Below, one piece after another: positions 20,241 through 33,385 of a stretch of 64,000 bases of DNA. A model generated the notes under the pieces. That model was not told the origin of the DNA. It was given only the letters and a program-made list of their open reading frames with translations, and searched no databases. Numbering within the stretch: the stretch's first letter is position 1; each line of letters opens with the position of its first letter. Origin of the DNA: Gibbula magus (lineage: Eukaryota; Mollusca; Gastropoda; Trochida; Trochidae); assembly GCA_936450465.1 (NCBI GenBank), contig OW388300.1:54278035-54342034 (forward strand), read 5' to 3'. The position numbers were made by a program, and so were the translations under genes.

Positions 20241-22673
20241 TCAGAAAAATGAAATTTAAAATTTCCTTTTTTCTTAAATTTAAAAAACATTTAATCTGCT
20301 GACTAAACACCTGTACTTTTCAGTTTTAGATTAGAAACGATGAGATATTTGCAATTGAAAATCATGAATATGATAAAATCAACTCAACAGTTTATACGTA
20401 TTGCTACCACTTTTAAATACATCATAGTTCATAGCATCACCATGTACGTGCACTGTGAAAAGATCAAACATTTCCTTCCCGATTCACCTTTTAAAGAACA
20501 TTCAAGCATGAAGTTAAAACAATCTCACAATTAACTGGTTTCTTTCTTTTTAACTACATATATATTTCTCCCAGTTACAGTTTCATAATTCAAAATGTGA
20601 AGTTAGCAAATTTAATTCACTGTATGTACATGCAAATGCTGTTTGAATGTTGCTACATTTGACTGATAATGCGTTTGGGTGATAGACAAAAAAATGAAAA
20701 GTTTTCATTTTCAAGCAAAAATGTTCACATAAATAATCGTCTGTGTTCCTAAATACTATTAAGTCATGTAACAACACATTAAACTCATTTTCAATGAGGT
20801 AAATTACGAGAAAAGATCTTTAATGACTAGAAAAATATATTTCATAAGTTTCACACTTAAACCTACTCAATAACAGTATTTTTCATCGATTAGGGGTTAT
20901 GATGTAAAACATACAAACTTGTTGTCTAGTCACAAAAGTAAAAATTTACTTTCCACTTCTTCTGGACATCTAAATCACATTTATTGGTTACTACCAGCCT
21001 GGTCGAAAACCGGACAATTTTAAACTTCTTAAGCAAGCTGCATTTTGCCACATTATGAATCCATCAGGAATTTTAAACGAGTTATTAGCATAAAGCTACG
21101 TTATTCAGCTTTCTTTTGAACCATTCATTTCTCAAATATATTTGATACTTAAAAAGTTATTTTAAAAAGAAGTGGGGTAACGTTTCTTTCGGCGTTAAGT
21201 GTATATTTCATAGTTTGTCAAAATGCATTATAGATAATAGAGTTCTGACGTTGAATGTATATTAAAATAACGTAATTACTATTGGACCATTTTAATCACC
21301 ACCACATGTCATTGCAACATACAAGGTGATAAAAAACACTGCAGATAGCCACACGATGTGAACTACTTAATTTCAAAAGATAATCATGGGATAAATAGAA
21401 CTGATCAAATCTTCTTGACTAAGTCTGTGGTTGGGAAATATGGTCGATTCCGTATCCTACATGTGCTATGGAAATGCTTAATTGTCACGCAATAACATTT
21501 ACTCGAATAATGAAGTTATTATTAAACTATCGAGTAAAGAACTGTTGAGTTAAAGCATAGTAAATATATTTATTCTTTGGCATACAGTAACATTTATTCA
21601 AATAATAAAACATTTTCTCGTTCAAGGCACTGTAGCACGTTGTTCACTCATTTGCTATTTATTATCAAAGTAATTTATATACAATTTAATGTAACATTCG
21701 AGGGCATCATTACAGAATCTCATTACATCACTCAATAAGCCATATCCATTGAATTTTTTTCCGAAAAGAAAAAGGTGCGACTTTTACACCGACAATTTTG
21801 TTCAAATTGTAGATTTGTAGGCGATTTTGAGAGTTCATGCAGCAAGATGGTTGCCTTCATTGAAACTTTACTATGAGTGGCTAGGTATCACTACATCAGT
21901 CAGATCGGTTGAACTGCCTTCGAGCGACCTTTTTAATGTTAACATCGAACCGAACCGAAACATGTACATTCGTTTTAGAACTCTTTTTATTGACACAGGA
22001 GTATTATTTAGCCATGTTTAACACTTATTAACATTTACGTGAGAACACTTTATACCAGGAAGATCTAGAACAACGTGCTGACGCCTTTAAAGCATGGCAA
22101 CTACATTTATTGTATACAGATATACTCCACATGCAAATATACACAGTGTAAACATTGTATCCACGAAGACAATGTATTGGAGAGAAGTACTACGAAATAC
22201 TGCACATTCACAATGATATATGAATGAAAAGGATAGACATGCAATATAAATGGTCTACCAATGTTCTTATTTTGTCCAATGATATACTCGATGCTTAATA
22301 TTGTCTCAGTCCTTTTCAGACTTAAACACACAGGATTCATGCCGACAACCTCAGGAAGTACAGTGACTATTTAAGTTGTACAAAAACGATATAAAAGAAC
22401 ATCATAGCATTTGTATCCGTAAAGCTTCTTTAATCCCCTGCTTGTCTTGCTAGATGTAGACTTAACATAGTTTAATCCATGGTGATGACGTCACTCTATT
22501 GTGTTAACAGTGGATTATTTTTAAGAATCTACTGGTCATTGACTAATCCAGTCAGGAGGGGTGTCAGGTTTTGACATTTCGTAATGGCTCACAAAGTAAT
22601 TTGTTCAAGAATGATGTATTTTGTCTTAGTATATCTGATTAGAATCTTAAAATATCTGATTATTTGTTTAATG
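20241..22673. other. No gene seen
   Basis: AT-rich intergenic DNA. Short open frames have no recognisable domains and no repeat structure stands out. Confidence 0.5.
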
Positions 22674-22744
22674 TCTGACCCGGGAATCGAACATGTAACC
22701 CTTCGACTGCTGCGCAGCGGCCTAACCTATTACGCTACCAGGCC
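22674..22744 (-). repeat. tRNA-like SINE relic
   Basis: Read on the minus strand it contains TGGTAGCGTAATAGG, like an A box, and GTTCGATTCCC, like a B box, with 36 nt between them. The T stem does not pair properly and no intact cloverleaf can be drawn, so a functional tRNA is unlikely. It is not the same head as the SINEs at 18.5 and 35.5 kb. Confidence 0.5.
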
Positions 22745-23070
22745 TGCTGGTAATCATTTGATTGTTTGTCAGTAAGATCCCTGCATTCTAAACAAAACTG
22801 GTAAAGTGTGAAACGCATGGGGATCGTGCTGAAACACATGAAATGCAGGAGTTTGGCTGTCAGTCAAATCGCTTTGCGTAGAAGATTTGCGCCATGCACA
22901 AGCGTGGAAGAATCTATTTCATAAGGGTCGAAGCTACGTGTACCATATCCGATGAATGGGCACCGAAATTTGCAAAATAATATTTGTTTAGGTTACATAA
23001 TTGAAATGTATTGTCTATAATGCTAGATAATCACATATGTGTGTTTCGTGACGTCATACATGGATTAAGA

Positions 23071-23175
23071 TGGAGAATGCATTCGGAGCTGTGGATTCGT
23101 TAAAAATAATCAACTCGCCCCTTCGGGGCTCGTTGATTATTTTTAACGAATCCACGGCTCCTCATGCATTCTCCA
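23071..23175. repeat. 105-bp foldback palindrome
   Basis: Two arms of about 50 bp, nearly perfect, meet at a CGCCCC-TTCG-GGGC turn. The outer ends are TGGAGAATGC and GCATTCTCCA, and the inner arms share ATTCGTTAAAAATAATCAAC and its complement. Only a few mismatches are present. It looks like a young foldback or MITE core. No clear target duplication is visible. Confidence 0.85.
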
Positions 23176-23855
23176 TTACATAACGTAGAATATCAAATTA
23201 TATCCTCTATGTTAACAACGTTAACGCATGCTCTGAATGCAATTTCAAAGCAATTTCATCTGGTTCCCATGATGTATGTTCCGAGACTATTTTAGTCGTA
23301 ATTACACAGTCACAGCAGCAACATGAACGGACAAAACGGGGTGATACATGAAATCTAATGCCCTTTAATGATGCAACTAGAAACTATACGTGGTTCTAAA
23401 TGACAATAGACCACATGTAGACACACACAAGTATATAGAAGAGAATTTTTTCTATCTATTTCCCATCACCAGGAAAAGATAAATGCTAGTGTAGCATGAT
23501 CCCTGGGCAGTCGATTATCGATTATCGTGAACAGAGTGGTACAGATTTCTCAATTTAGTGATGGGTTCATGTGACTAGCCGGTTGTTCTTGTATATCGAC
23601 ACAGAATATACATATGAATTAGTTTCAATGAAATTCAGATTTATTTGATTGACATTATAATTTATGTCTAAACATAACATAGAGAATAAGGCAGTTGTAT
23701 ATCCATACAAAAAGTCTCTTTTTTAATAACTTCATACTTTGCAATTCAAGCGAAATGCTGCCCTCTATATGGACTTCACAAGTCATGTGACCTATACATA
23801 TTCTAATGAACTGTAGCTTAAACAATATAACCACCATGCTTTGGCGTTTATAAAC

Positions 23856-24316
23856 TGACGGGCAAAAGAATGTATAACACTCACTTGTTTTCGATTAATG
23901 TAATATTTTAAAGAAATGAGATGCATTTGATTATGGCACGATACAATAACATCTTTCGGCATTAGTTTGAATGACTTAATTGATGACTGTTTTATTTTTT
24001 AACTAAAATATCATTATTTAAAGTAGACAGGGGAAAGAAATGAAATTTATATCAACACGACCCCTACCATGTTCAAGATGTTGTAAATGTGTGAAGGACG
24101 AGGCACTTTAATTGATTTTCACATAGGGTATGTGCAATATGTCGATGAACAGTTGTGTTTTATCAAAATTAATTTGGGGGAATTTCAAAATTTAAATTTT
24201 TAATTTTAATTTTTTTTAAATAAAAATTTAAAACCGTGTAGAGGTATTCTTTGAATGGTTTAATGCTTTGGACTAATTTCCCAACTGAGCGATATACTTT
24301 CTTTTGCCCGTCAGTG
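23856..24316 (+). mobile_element. MITE-like element with inverted ends, copy 2 of the 20/24/51-kb repeat family
   Basis: The best preserved copy of the family at 19905 and 50958. The left end CTGACGGGCAAAAGAA is matched by its complement at the right end (24294-24316), with similarity reaching about 30 bp. TA dinucleotides flank both ends, which would fit a Tc1/mariner-type target, but with a 2-bp duplication this is weak. The open frame on the minus strand inside it is low-complexity and not credible as a protein. Confidence 0.6.
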
Positions 24317-27019
24317 TAGATAATAACCGTTGGTACTTCTTTATCATTGTAGCATTGAAAGTTCAACTTAAACTGTTTTAACTGTTCATATCGATTAGAA
24401 GTCAGAAAACAAAACATTATGAAATATTGTTTTTGAGAAATACAGTAGCAAGAAGAAGACAATTTTATTAATTATGTGACATTTAAGGCAAAATAGGAGT
24501 TTCCTATTTCAATATCGAAATGATAAGAATTAGTATCAATTCATCCTTGTTTTAAAGTGAATGATCACAATTGAGACTTGGTCGTGTTATTTTCAGAAGA
24601 TGTTCTGCTAGTGGTGACACTTATACGATCAAACAGGTTGTCATTATTCCTGGATCCTCTCCTGGTTTTAGTGTTCATATATCTAACAATTTGAAATAGA
24701 ATCTCTGAACACTGTACAATAAAAAAGAACTATTGTGTGATTTGTTTCACTCGATATAGAGAGTATACAACAACCACAATATGTAATCAATACTGCCGAC
24801 AGGTGTTCATTGATAACGTATATGTCGTTATGTATCGTGGAGTAAATTTCTAATTACTTTGCCAATCTGAATATATCTACATGGACCTTGTCTTGTCTTG
24901 AATGAATGTTATTTTGTGGTCAGATCATAGGTCAACCAAATCGTGAATCTAAAACAATTAAGTACTCTCAAATAGAGAAAGGCACCTTTAAAATGTTAAT
25001 ATAAAGGTATTAGAGCAGTAGACGTGTGGGAATAAAACATGTAGAAAACACAAATTTCAGCCACACCGAATCTACCATGTGTGAAGTTGTTACATTCCTG
25101 ACCAAAAACCTTATTAACATTCCAATTACTCAAACTGAGGAACAACTCCGCACTCAAGAACATGATCCCTTTTATCTGTGTTACCTCTTGATTCCGGAAA
25201 CTTTTATCTGTGATAAAATGGAACACTGGCCTGATACGAAACAAGTTTTCAATTATGTTTTATCGGCTAGTATACCAGAGGTTAACTAATTTCTCTGTGT
25301 GATTCACAATGTTGTATTTTAATGTCACTCTTATATGACGTCTACGTTGATGATACAACATTTTGCGAGTGCATGCTGACTTTCTAAGCAAAGTTCTCCC
25401 TCATTAAGTAGGTGCAATCGGATACATGTTTGAACCATGTATAATGTTAGTATTAATGGTTACTCATTGTTTTCACATGTCGTACGTGATAATACCCTAT
25501 ATTCCTTAGACGCATAGTCAATATCTTTCTTTAAATAACATCCTGACCAGAAAACGAAATCGAAATATTTCAATTAAATTCAATTTATACAAACTTTTAA
25601 AATTGCAGATTACCCCCGATGTTATCCTTACCCCTTCAATTGATTAGTCTCACTGTAAATTAAGGTTTGATTGCCCATTACTAAGGCATTAAGTGTGTTA
25701 GCATGTAACTGTCCTCCAGGGTGTGGTTTCCGGTTTTGCATGTCACACAAACGCAGCCTTCTCGTGCAATGTTACCGCTCTGTTATCATTTCAATATGAG
25801 TGTAACGGCCGCAGTCAGCATCTGTGTGTTCGGCCCTTACACCCTACCCTTATCATAATTTTAACCACTTGACCATGTTGGTTATCCGAAATAATTGTCT
25901 CCTTTTACTACCAAAAATGATTTTGTCTGAACATCTCATATTGAAACGAGAGTTGTGTTATTCAAAATCTCAACGTTAGTGAAATTTTCATTCAAAACTA
26001 TTCTACATCTGAATGAGCAGACATCTATCAATTCAGTGCATAATTTCGCACTGCAGTTTCGGAAAATCCAAGTAACTTTATATGCAAATGTTGTCCACGC
26101 TACGCAAGCATCTACAAATCGATAAAATAAGCAGTCATTCAACATACCAACCTTCCACTCAAGACAGTGTATCATGTACATGTATAAACAAATATTTGAC
26201 AGAACCATATTTATGTCAAAACTGTAAGCACCAAGCATAACGATATACGGTCATATCCTTGGACTTAACATAGATCCCTATGCCTTCCTTCCACAGATAA
26301 ACCGAAATATGTTTCATAATCAATCAAATAGGTTTATTTTAGATTAGCAAAGTTTTTACAAATGGTTGACTGCTTGTTTCAGGGAAAATAGGTCTACATA
26401 TTATTAATTATTATTATTATAATTATTATTATTACTAACTCTCCACAACGTTTTGATTAAATTCATAATATAGTTTTTAAAATCGGGGAAGTTTGATAGT
26501 CACTTTTGTTTTAAAATGATAGTTTATATATAATATAATTTTATTCATTAATAAATAATGTACATACATTATTATTACAGTATATACCTATATCACACAG
26601 CTAGTGATGTACAATTCTTTTATTCTAGACATTTAAATTGAACAACTAATTGTTGATTAGTAATCAAAGCTTTTATCCCTAAAATACTGTACCACAGGGG
26701 TGCCCTAAGTAAATAGAAAGTCGAGGCTGTCTTCTTTCGGTAACAAACACGTTACCATTAACACATCTACTGAAGACAGTTAATAACGTGTCAAACATTG
26801 CATCTTGCATCTTTGGCACGTCACTATTTGTATCTCAAGCCCCATTGTAATACATGGACACAGTGCGACATACAGCTGAGATCAAATTTGCTGTCTTTGA
26901 TCTACTGGTTGCTTACATGACAGAGCACGCCATATATTGTAAATAATATGCAACATCAAAACACCTTCGAATGTTCGATAAAAAAAAACATCAAAGAAAT
27001 ACAGAATAGAGTATCCATC
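24317..27019. other. No gene seen; short ATT microsatellite
   Basis: AT-rich intergenic DNA. A simple ATT/TTA repeat lies at about 26397-26437. No frame shows a known domain. Confidence 0.5.
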
Positions 27020-27140
27020 ATTTCTTGACAATTTCCATGTACAATTCATTCACAAGGTAGAGCAGCTGTCACAACAAACAAACTTTACAGCTCACGCGAT
27101 GAGATAAGCATGATGTTTTGTCAAGTAAGACAGACAGGCT
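27020..27140. repeat. Degenerate copy of the TGAGATAAACATGGTAT foldback family
   Basis: TTTCTTGACAATTTCCATGT..AAGGTAGAGCAGCTGTC..CGCGATGAGATAAGCATGATG..TTGTCAAG has the same layout as the foldback centres at 34.70-34.83 and 40.66-40.80 kb, but with more decay. Confidence 0.5.
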
Positions 27141-27299
27141 ATAATAATTAAAGAAAAGTATGTACATCTTTCATTGTAACAAATAATTTTGAAAACTGGA
27201 CGAAATTCAGTGACAAATTAAAATATAGTCACAAGTGACGATAAAAGGATTCAGCGCATAAATGAGACAATTATTTTGAATGTTATGACATTTTCTATC

Positions 27300-28130
27300 G
27301 TTGAAAACAGGTTGCAAGTCTATAGAGGTATTGAAATTGTGCATACGTAGGTGTAAACTATGTGTCAATAGCATATTCAAATAAGCACGTGTGTTCGTTA
27401 AAAGTTTGTTAAAAATGAAAATTTTCGAAAAATGGCAATATTCAATGGACTGTAACGTTTGAACTTTTACAGATGTATGCTTGAAAATATTGTGCTTAAT
27501 ATTATATCGTTCCGCTTTGAAATCAAATAAGAATCATGTTTTTATCTTTATTGGTTGAAGAACAATAATTCTCCAAAGAAAATGCCCCTCGAAAAGCCGC
27601 AAAATCATCAAATTGCTATTTTCTTTGAAACTGAGGAAATTGTGCCCAAGCTAACAACTTTTATATGATAATGATTTGTAGTGGAGTTGTTACGGTAACC
27701 TTGTTGAACAGATGGCAAGAAATAGATTACAAATCAAACTATTTCTGACAGAGTTATGTCCCTTTAGATTCAAAGGCTGAAAATTCTTTTTTCAAAATGT
27801 CCTATTTTTAAAATGTTGTAACCCGTAAACGGTTCATTGTAGAGCATCGTATAGATTCATATAAACAGCAGTATTTCAGCTTCAAATTAAGCTATAATAT
27901 GTGTCTGTATGTGTTGCCGTTATTTAGGAGAAGATGTTTGAAGATGCGTACCATCAAATTTGCGAAAGGGGGGAATATTGTTGGCCATATTTTGGTGAAA
28001 GTTTTGTGAAAGTTTTGTGAAAGTATCTTGTTTAGCTTTTGAGATATTGAGGTTTGAAATTTACACTTTTGCCCGTGATGAGATAGCCACTATAAATAAT
28101 GCCTCAACTACATTATGTGATAATAGCAGC
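27300..28130 (+). repeat. Dispersed noncoding repeat of about 1 kb, copy 1
   Basis: Collinear with 56020-56850. Shared blocks include TTGAAATTGTGCA, TACATGATAATGAT-like segments, TTCAGCTTCAAAnTnAGCTAT, GTTGCCGTTA and TTTTGGTGAAAGTTTTGTGAA. Neither copy has a conserved reading frame. A local duplication of GTGAAAGTTTT is present near 28000. A 129-aa frame from 28017 partly overlaps the repeat and is not kept in the other copy. Confidence 0.68.
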
Positions 28131-30100
28131 TCCCTAGTATTTATATCTTCAGAGGAGAAGATTGTCAAAGATGCATGGGGTCGGGAAATTTTCAAAAGTG
28201 CAAACAAAAACAATATGGCGGCTAAACCATGTGACCTACGAATTCGTCATGATTCACTATTCTGTCCACATTGCCAATGCGCATCTTTTAAAAAAAAGTT
28301 GCAAGTCTCTAGATGCAATTTGAAAATTTCTCCCATGTTAAAAATCGAAGTTCGAACTGGACCTTTAATGGCTTTGCTGATTGGACCCAAAATAGGACAT
28401 TTTTGATTCCAGGGCAAGGGTTACTAGCCTGCAAAATTCGGTAGCATTTGATTCAGTTGTTTGCGCTAAAAATGGTCAAAGTATTTTGAAATTATAATAA
28501 TAAAACACGCCAATCTCATTCAGGATTCAGCCAAATGGCTAAACCCTAATTATTTTGTCTCTGTTATGAAACGTGAATACTCATTACAGACCTAAACAGA
28601 TGCGAATCAAAGAGTCTGTCTAATTAATACTGTTTTCTTTCCCAAGGATAGTTTCTGTTGAAAGGTCATGAAACACCACCGCCAGCAACATGGATTAAGT
28701 TTAATAGGTAAGGTGGTATACACATGTGGCAAGTTTAACATCCCCAGCTTAAATTAGTTACTATCACATCTCCCGTCAATTCCATTATGTTTCTTACTGA
28801 CATACCCCGTGGGATTGAAGTGTCATTACATTTAGTCCAAATTCATCAGAATGTTTGATAATGTGTCATAGAATGACAGAACAATGGATCTGGTTTACGT
28901 ACCAGCAATTACACCTACACACTCCCAACAGTGAGTCGTCAATTAACTTTGCCTCTTTTGTGTTGTCACTATTAACAGGTTGTCTTAAATAAGTTTTAGT
29001 TTTGACCATGCATGCATGATCTACAAATCTATCTCTCACACTGAATAGTTCCACACCACTGTCGTTTTATATGTAGCACCATTTACTTCCCATAAATATA
29101 GCAATTTTCTATGGATAGCTTTTCGGGTAATGAGATGTTTTACCCATGGATGTAACAATATATTGTATGAACTTTAATGAAAATATAATATGCAAAAAGA
29201 CGAGCTACAGCGCCTTTAAGCTGGAATACTGAGTGAATGTGTATTTAATCTGCCAGAACTGACATTTGATGCTAATGATTTCAAACTTCGTTCACCCAGC
29301 GTGATATTTTGGTTCCTACGTGTTCTGTGATTATTTGTACTACTTGACAATTGACGTTAACGGTGTCATCAAAATTATGTTTTATAAAACAAAATAATGA
29401 GCTCAAAACCGTCTGCCAGTATGTACATTGTTGTAAATAATTAAGTTAATCTTCCGACTGGATTGAGTAAATTTGTTTATTGCCATGACGTCTTTACATT
29501 GACAATACATTCATTGAATAAATATTCATGACGGAAATTAAATTCTTTATCGTCCGTGTTTTGGTGTTTGTCTCCTTTAACATAGTTATCTTAAAATAGT
29601 AATTGGTCAATCAGAGATAATATTGATCAAACACTTGTAATTTTATATGTGTTTTACAACAGTCCGTTGTACACATAGTTAAATGTATTGTAAACTTTAC
29701 TGTTTTATTTAACTGAAACCCACTTACATTGTTATATCATCACTAATACATGAAAATGTAGTACGGTACCTTTAATACCTAATGCCAAATTAACCAGTGT
29801 GCCAAATAAACAAATACGCAAAGATGTGTATCCATTATCATTCTTGACTGAGAGTTTAAAGGAAAGTTTACATTACATCCCAGCACATTATGCACAGCAA
29901 TATACATACACAATGCATTTGCGTTTGAAAACAACAGTTCATTGCACAATATGCAAATTTTCACATTCGTGTTTTAAAAGTCGGATTCAAGAAGTATGTT
30001 GTTCAGTCACAAACAACTTCTGCTGCATTTGGTTCAATTTTGAGATGCAGCATGTTCATTGTTAAGATAAAAACAAAATACATTGTTACTTGTATGCTTG
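28131..30100. other. No gene seen; GPCR downstream region
   Basis: AT-rich. At about 29190-29216 GCTACAGCGCCTTTAA matches one end of the TTAA MITE family found at 44.6-45.9 and 58.8-60.0 kb, so a decayed fragment is present. The 3' UTR of the minus-strand GPCR should lie just left of 30101, but I could not pick a convincing poly(A) signal. Confidence 0.45.
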
Positions 30101-31192
30101 CTAATCCTTGATCCTCTCCGAAAGACGTTTCAGAGAGAGTTCGCTTATTTCTGTGTTCCCACTTTGTGAATCCACATGTGTGAGTGATTTGACACACCTG
30201 CAGCAATGCATGATATAGTTTCTAAATTTTGTGATTGCAACAAAGTAGAGGTAAAAGTTGACAGCATGGTTAAAGTCAGCAAGGCTGTTTGTAAAGGCAT
30301 CAATAAAGTTCTTTTGTGCACTTCCAAAATCGTCTTGAGGCTTCCAGACGTTCATGGATATCACATAGACGCATCGTGGGATAGTTAGCGTTGTGAAGAC
30401 GACAGCGAGGGTGACCAGCATGCCAGTCACTTGACGTTCCTGCTGCCTAGATCCTTTAATGCCAGATTTGTGATTGGACGACAACAATGATTTGCGTTTG
30501 ACTGTTGACCTGCGCATGAGTCTGATGATGAGGATGTTGAAGACGATGATGCTGAGGGCGGGAATGAAGGAGAAGATGGACGAACTGATGAAGAACCACC
30601 AAGGGTTGAAGAAGGGTAGAAACTCTTGCTTTGGCCAACAGGACCGGTCTCCACCCTCGATACTGAAGAAAAGATGTAGATGCACAACACAGAGGAACAG
30701 GAACACGATCACAATGATGGCAACAGCTCTCCTCAGGGACCAGATGAGACCAACCTTCAGGGGAAATCCAACTGCAGTGTAGCGCTCAGCAGACATAACA
30801 ATCAGTATCCAGTTTGCGTAAGCCACCAAGGTCAGACCACAGAAGATTAGAAACTTGCATCTAACTGGGTCCATCACTAAAGTTTCATTGTTCAGCTGAA
30901 TTAAGAGAATCTTCATTATGATTGCAACATTATCAACCACTGCTAGCAGTGCCACATACAACAAAGATGTCGAGAGCTTCTGGCGGGACATGCGGACAAT
31001 GACACAGAAGCTGATTAGGTTTCCTGGAAAACCAAAGGCGAAGACGATCCAGATGTTGTACTGGGTGAGGAAGGTGGAGAGAGAGTTGAGGATTTCACAC
31101 TGACTGCACGTGGAGTTGTTTGAGGGGGAACCGACCAGATCGTGTGGATCTGGTTCAGTTGTACTGACATCCATCAGGTCCAAGGTCGACAT
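30101..31192 (-). CDS. Class A (rhodopsin-like) GPCR, peptide-receptor-like
   Basis: A 363-aa seven-transmembrane receptor in one coding exon. The N-terminus has an N-glycosylation sequon at N26, with another at N102. TM1 carries the conserved Asn in GFPGN (N58), TM2 the sodium-site Asp (D87), and TM3 starts at C112, which can pair with C185 in the second extracellular loop. The DRY box reads S-A-E-R-Y (about 134-138). TM5 is about 195-224, TM6 about 254-280 with the Pro at 272, and TM7 ends N-F-Y-L-Y (312-316) in place of NPxxY. A CCRC cluster at 330-333 could be palmitoylated. The overall look is that of lophotrochozoan orphan neuropeptide-type receptors; the ligand cannot be told. The start has G at -3, and a splice acceptor lies 23 bases upstream. 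Confidence 0.93.
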   Translation of the reverse strand: MSTLDLMDVSTTEPDPHDLVGSPSNNSTCSQCEILNSLSTFLTQYNIWIVFAFGFPGNLISFCVIVRMSRQKLSTSLLYVALLAVVDNVAIIMKILLIQLNNETLVMDPVRCKFLIFCGLTLVAYANWILIVMSAERYTAVGFPLKVGLIWSLRRAVAIIVIVFLFLCVVHLHLFFSIEGGDRSCWPKQEFLPFFNPWWFFISSSIFSFIPALSIIVFNILIIRLMRRSTVKRKSLLSSNHKSGIKGSRQQERQVTGMLVTLAVVFTTLTIPRCVYVISMNVWKPQDDFGSAQKNFIDAFTNSLADFNHAVNFYLYFVAITKFRNYIMHCCRCVKSLTHVDSQSGNTEISELSLKRLSERIKD

Positions 31193-31214
31193 AGCAATTC
31201 CGTAGATCTTAAAC

Positions 31215-31218
31215 TCTG
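31215..31218 (-). promoter_or_regulatory. Candidate 3' splice site in the GPCR 5' UTR
   Basis: On the minus strand the sequence reads TTCTATTCCAG followed by AGTTTAAG, then the ATG 23 bases on. This suggests an intron in the 5' UTR. A candidate donor, TTTCAG|GTAGGT, lies at about 33386 on the same strand. Confidence 0.45.
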
Positions 31219-33385
31219 GAATAGAACAAAGTAAAGATTATTTTAATGTAACTAAGGTCGTCGGCACAAAAAGATAGTTTACAAGCTTGTTATTTTATCT
31301 TGTTGTGTGTTAGTTAGACATTAAAGGCTGACGTATCAGTCACAGTCAGTTTCTTGATATTCAGGGTTGATGTTAAGGAATCTGAGGTAATGTGCCAACA
31401 TTAGAGTTTCAATTTGTGTTAGAATATTTTGACAAGTACATATTCACCGATCAAATAATAGGCATTGATGTGTCAGAGGGAAATCAACATTTTTATTGGA
31501 AGAGTCTAAACTATCTATCTTACCGTTTTGTTTTACCTAAAATGTACATTAAAGGAAGAAAACGTTTATAAGTAATGTTTTATAATATGTCATTATTTAT
31601 GAACTGATTTAACCATTAAGTTTTCCTGAGTCATCACGTAAAAACATACAAAACTGACATGTGTGTTGTACTGACTGGCATGGCATCCTGTCGAGATAAG
31701 GCAGCTACCACTTAACATCCACGTACAGGTTCATATATCAACATAAACTAGAGTTCTTCAGGGTTAGAAGGAAATTGAAAACTGTTGTGTGTATCAAGTA
31801 TTTCTTCTTCAGGAAAATTTAAAGACAACTTCATACATACAATAAATCCAGAACGTTCGACCGTATGGGACTATCTTAAAGACAATTGGATGGATTCTTT
31901 TTTGAAACAAAAGAAAGAACATTGTCTTCAATTCATTTACTTTTATCAGCGAAATATTTCATAAAGGATTCGCTAAATTTTGTTGATATTATACACTAAG
32001 CTTCCCCTACGACCTTGCCGATTTTGGTGACTTTAATATGTTTAGGTCTTTTTTCAGCATACAAACTTTGGAAATATGTTTGAGTTTCAACAACGACATC
32101 AAATGACATATCAAAATAATGTGACAATGTAACAACGGTACTCTGTTGTAAAATCAAGGACACAGGCCCACAGAAATAACTCCCTTCATATTTCGATAGT
32201 CACCTCTGATCTATAAGGGACATATTTTTCGACATAGTCCTGCTTTTTATCAAGTGACATCCCATCTTACATCGACTATACTCACCAAGATACTTCCAAG
32301 ATCTAAGCCTTCGACTGTAAAGGGTCTTAGCATATGTTCCTTCGAATGTGTCTAATATAAATACTACGAATACACTATTTTCAGTTTTTGTGTCTGATTT
32401 GGCCTCATTTATTTATCAGCATGTTGTGGTCAATTGTTTTCACAAATTCAAAAACCGTACATCGAGAAAACACATTAAACAAGAAAACGTTTACTCTACG
32501 TTTCTGTTTCCCAAAATAGCACTATGACATGTCATTGGCAAATGTCACCTTTACAACGGCGTTGCTGATTACACAACTAACTAACCAATCAGGATTTTCT
32601 AGTTCTAGCCGAGAATTTAAGCCTAATAGAACAGAGGTTACAATCGAAAATATGAAGGGAGTAACCTCTGTTGGAAGAAATGGAACACATACTGACATCT
32701 ATTTCAATAAGAATATGGTTTAGCATGCGTGTAATGGAGTAACTATGCAATGGCTGACGAAATGCGCCTTGTGGCAGAACGAGTTTCTCATGGTCGAAAC
32801 ATAACTAGCAAGTAGGAGTGGACTATCATTGTATTACATACTATTTTATATACTTAAACCTTTTTCAAGGGTGAAATACTGCAGTGATAAATTAGCAGGA
32901 AATTTTTGAAATGAGTGAAGTAACTTGTTATTCTACGTAGTAAAATAACAATTTCAAATATATGACATCATTTAACAATATGATGACATCGTTAAATGAT
33001 CATGAACTTGTTCAAGCGAGACTATACAAATGTCATTTATAAACTTTAAATGGTTTGAGAATATAATAAATTATACTTAATATTTCTCTTTGAATACTAA
33101 GTTTATCTCATCTTGTTTAGCGGAAATTATTTACTCTCGGACATTCAGAATTTCCGTATTATGGCATAAAATCAGAATACTTTCAAGGTGATCTATACAT
33201 TATAATGTTTAACGATTAGGTGATAACTAACAAATATCGGTTGAATATAACAGCACGAGAGTCATAGTTTAGTTCTGCAGCAAAGATAATGAGAGTTTAA
33301 AGTTGCAAACATAGAGTCAATATCCTCATTTACTTCACAGTACATTTCTCCTGAACAAATCAATGTGTGTATCAGTGAGACCTAC
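31219..33385 (-). other. Putative 5' UTR intron of the GPCR; otherwise no gene
   Basis: Would run from the donor near 33385 to the acceptor near 31216 (inference). It contains a dispersed repeat at 32282-32490. No coding exon recognised in either strand. Confidence 0.3.
32282..32490 (+). repeat. Dispersed repeat, copy 2 of the 8-kb family
   Basis: Same order of blocks as 8015-8300 (CCTTCG..GTCT, GTGTCTGATTTGG, TTATTTATCAGCAT, GAGAAAACACATTAAA), without that copy's internal duplication. Confidence 0.6.

Noticed and set aside
28017..28406. 129-codon plus-strand frame
   Set aside because: It overlaps the end of a dispersed repeat and the frame is not kept in the copy at 56 kb.
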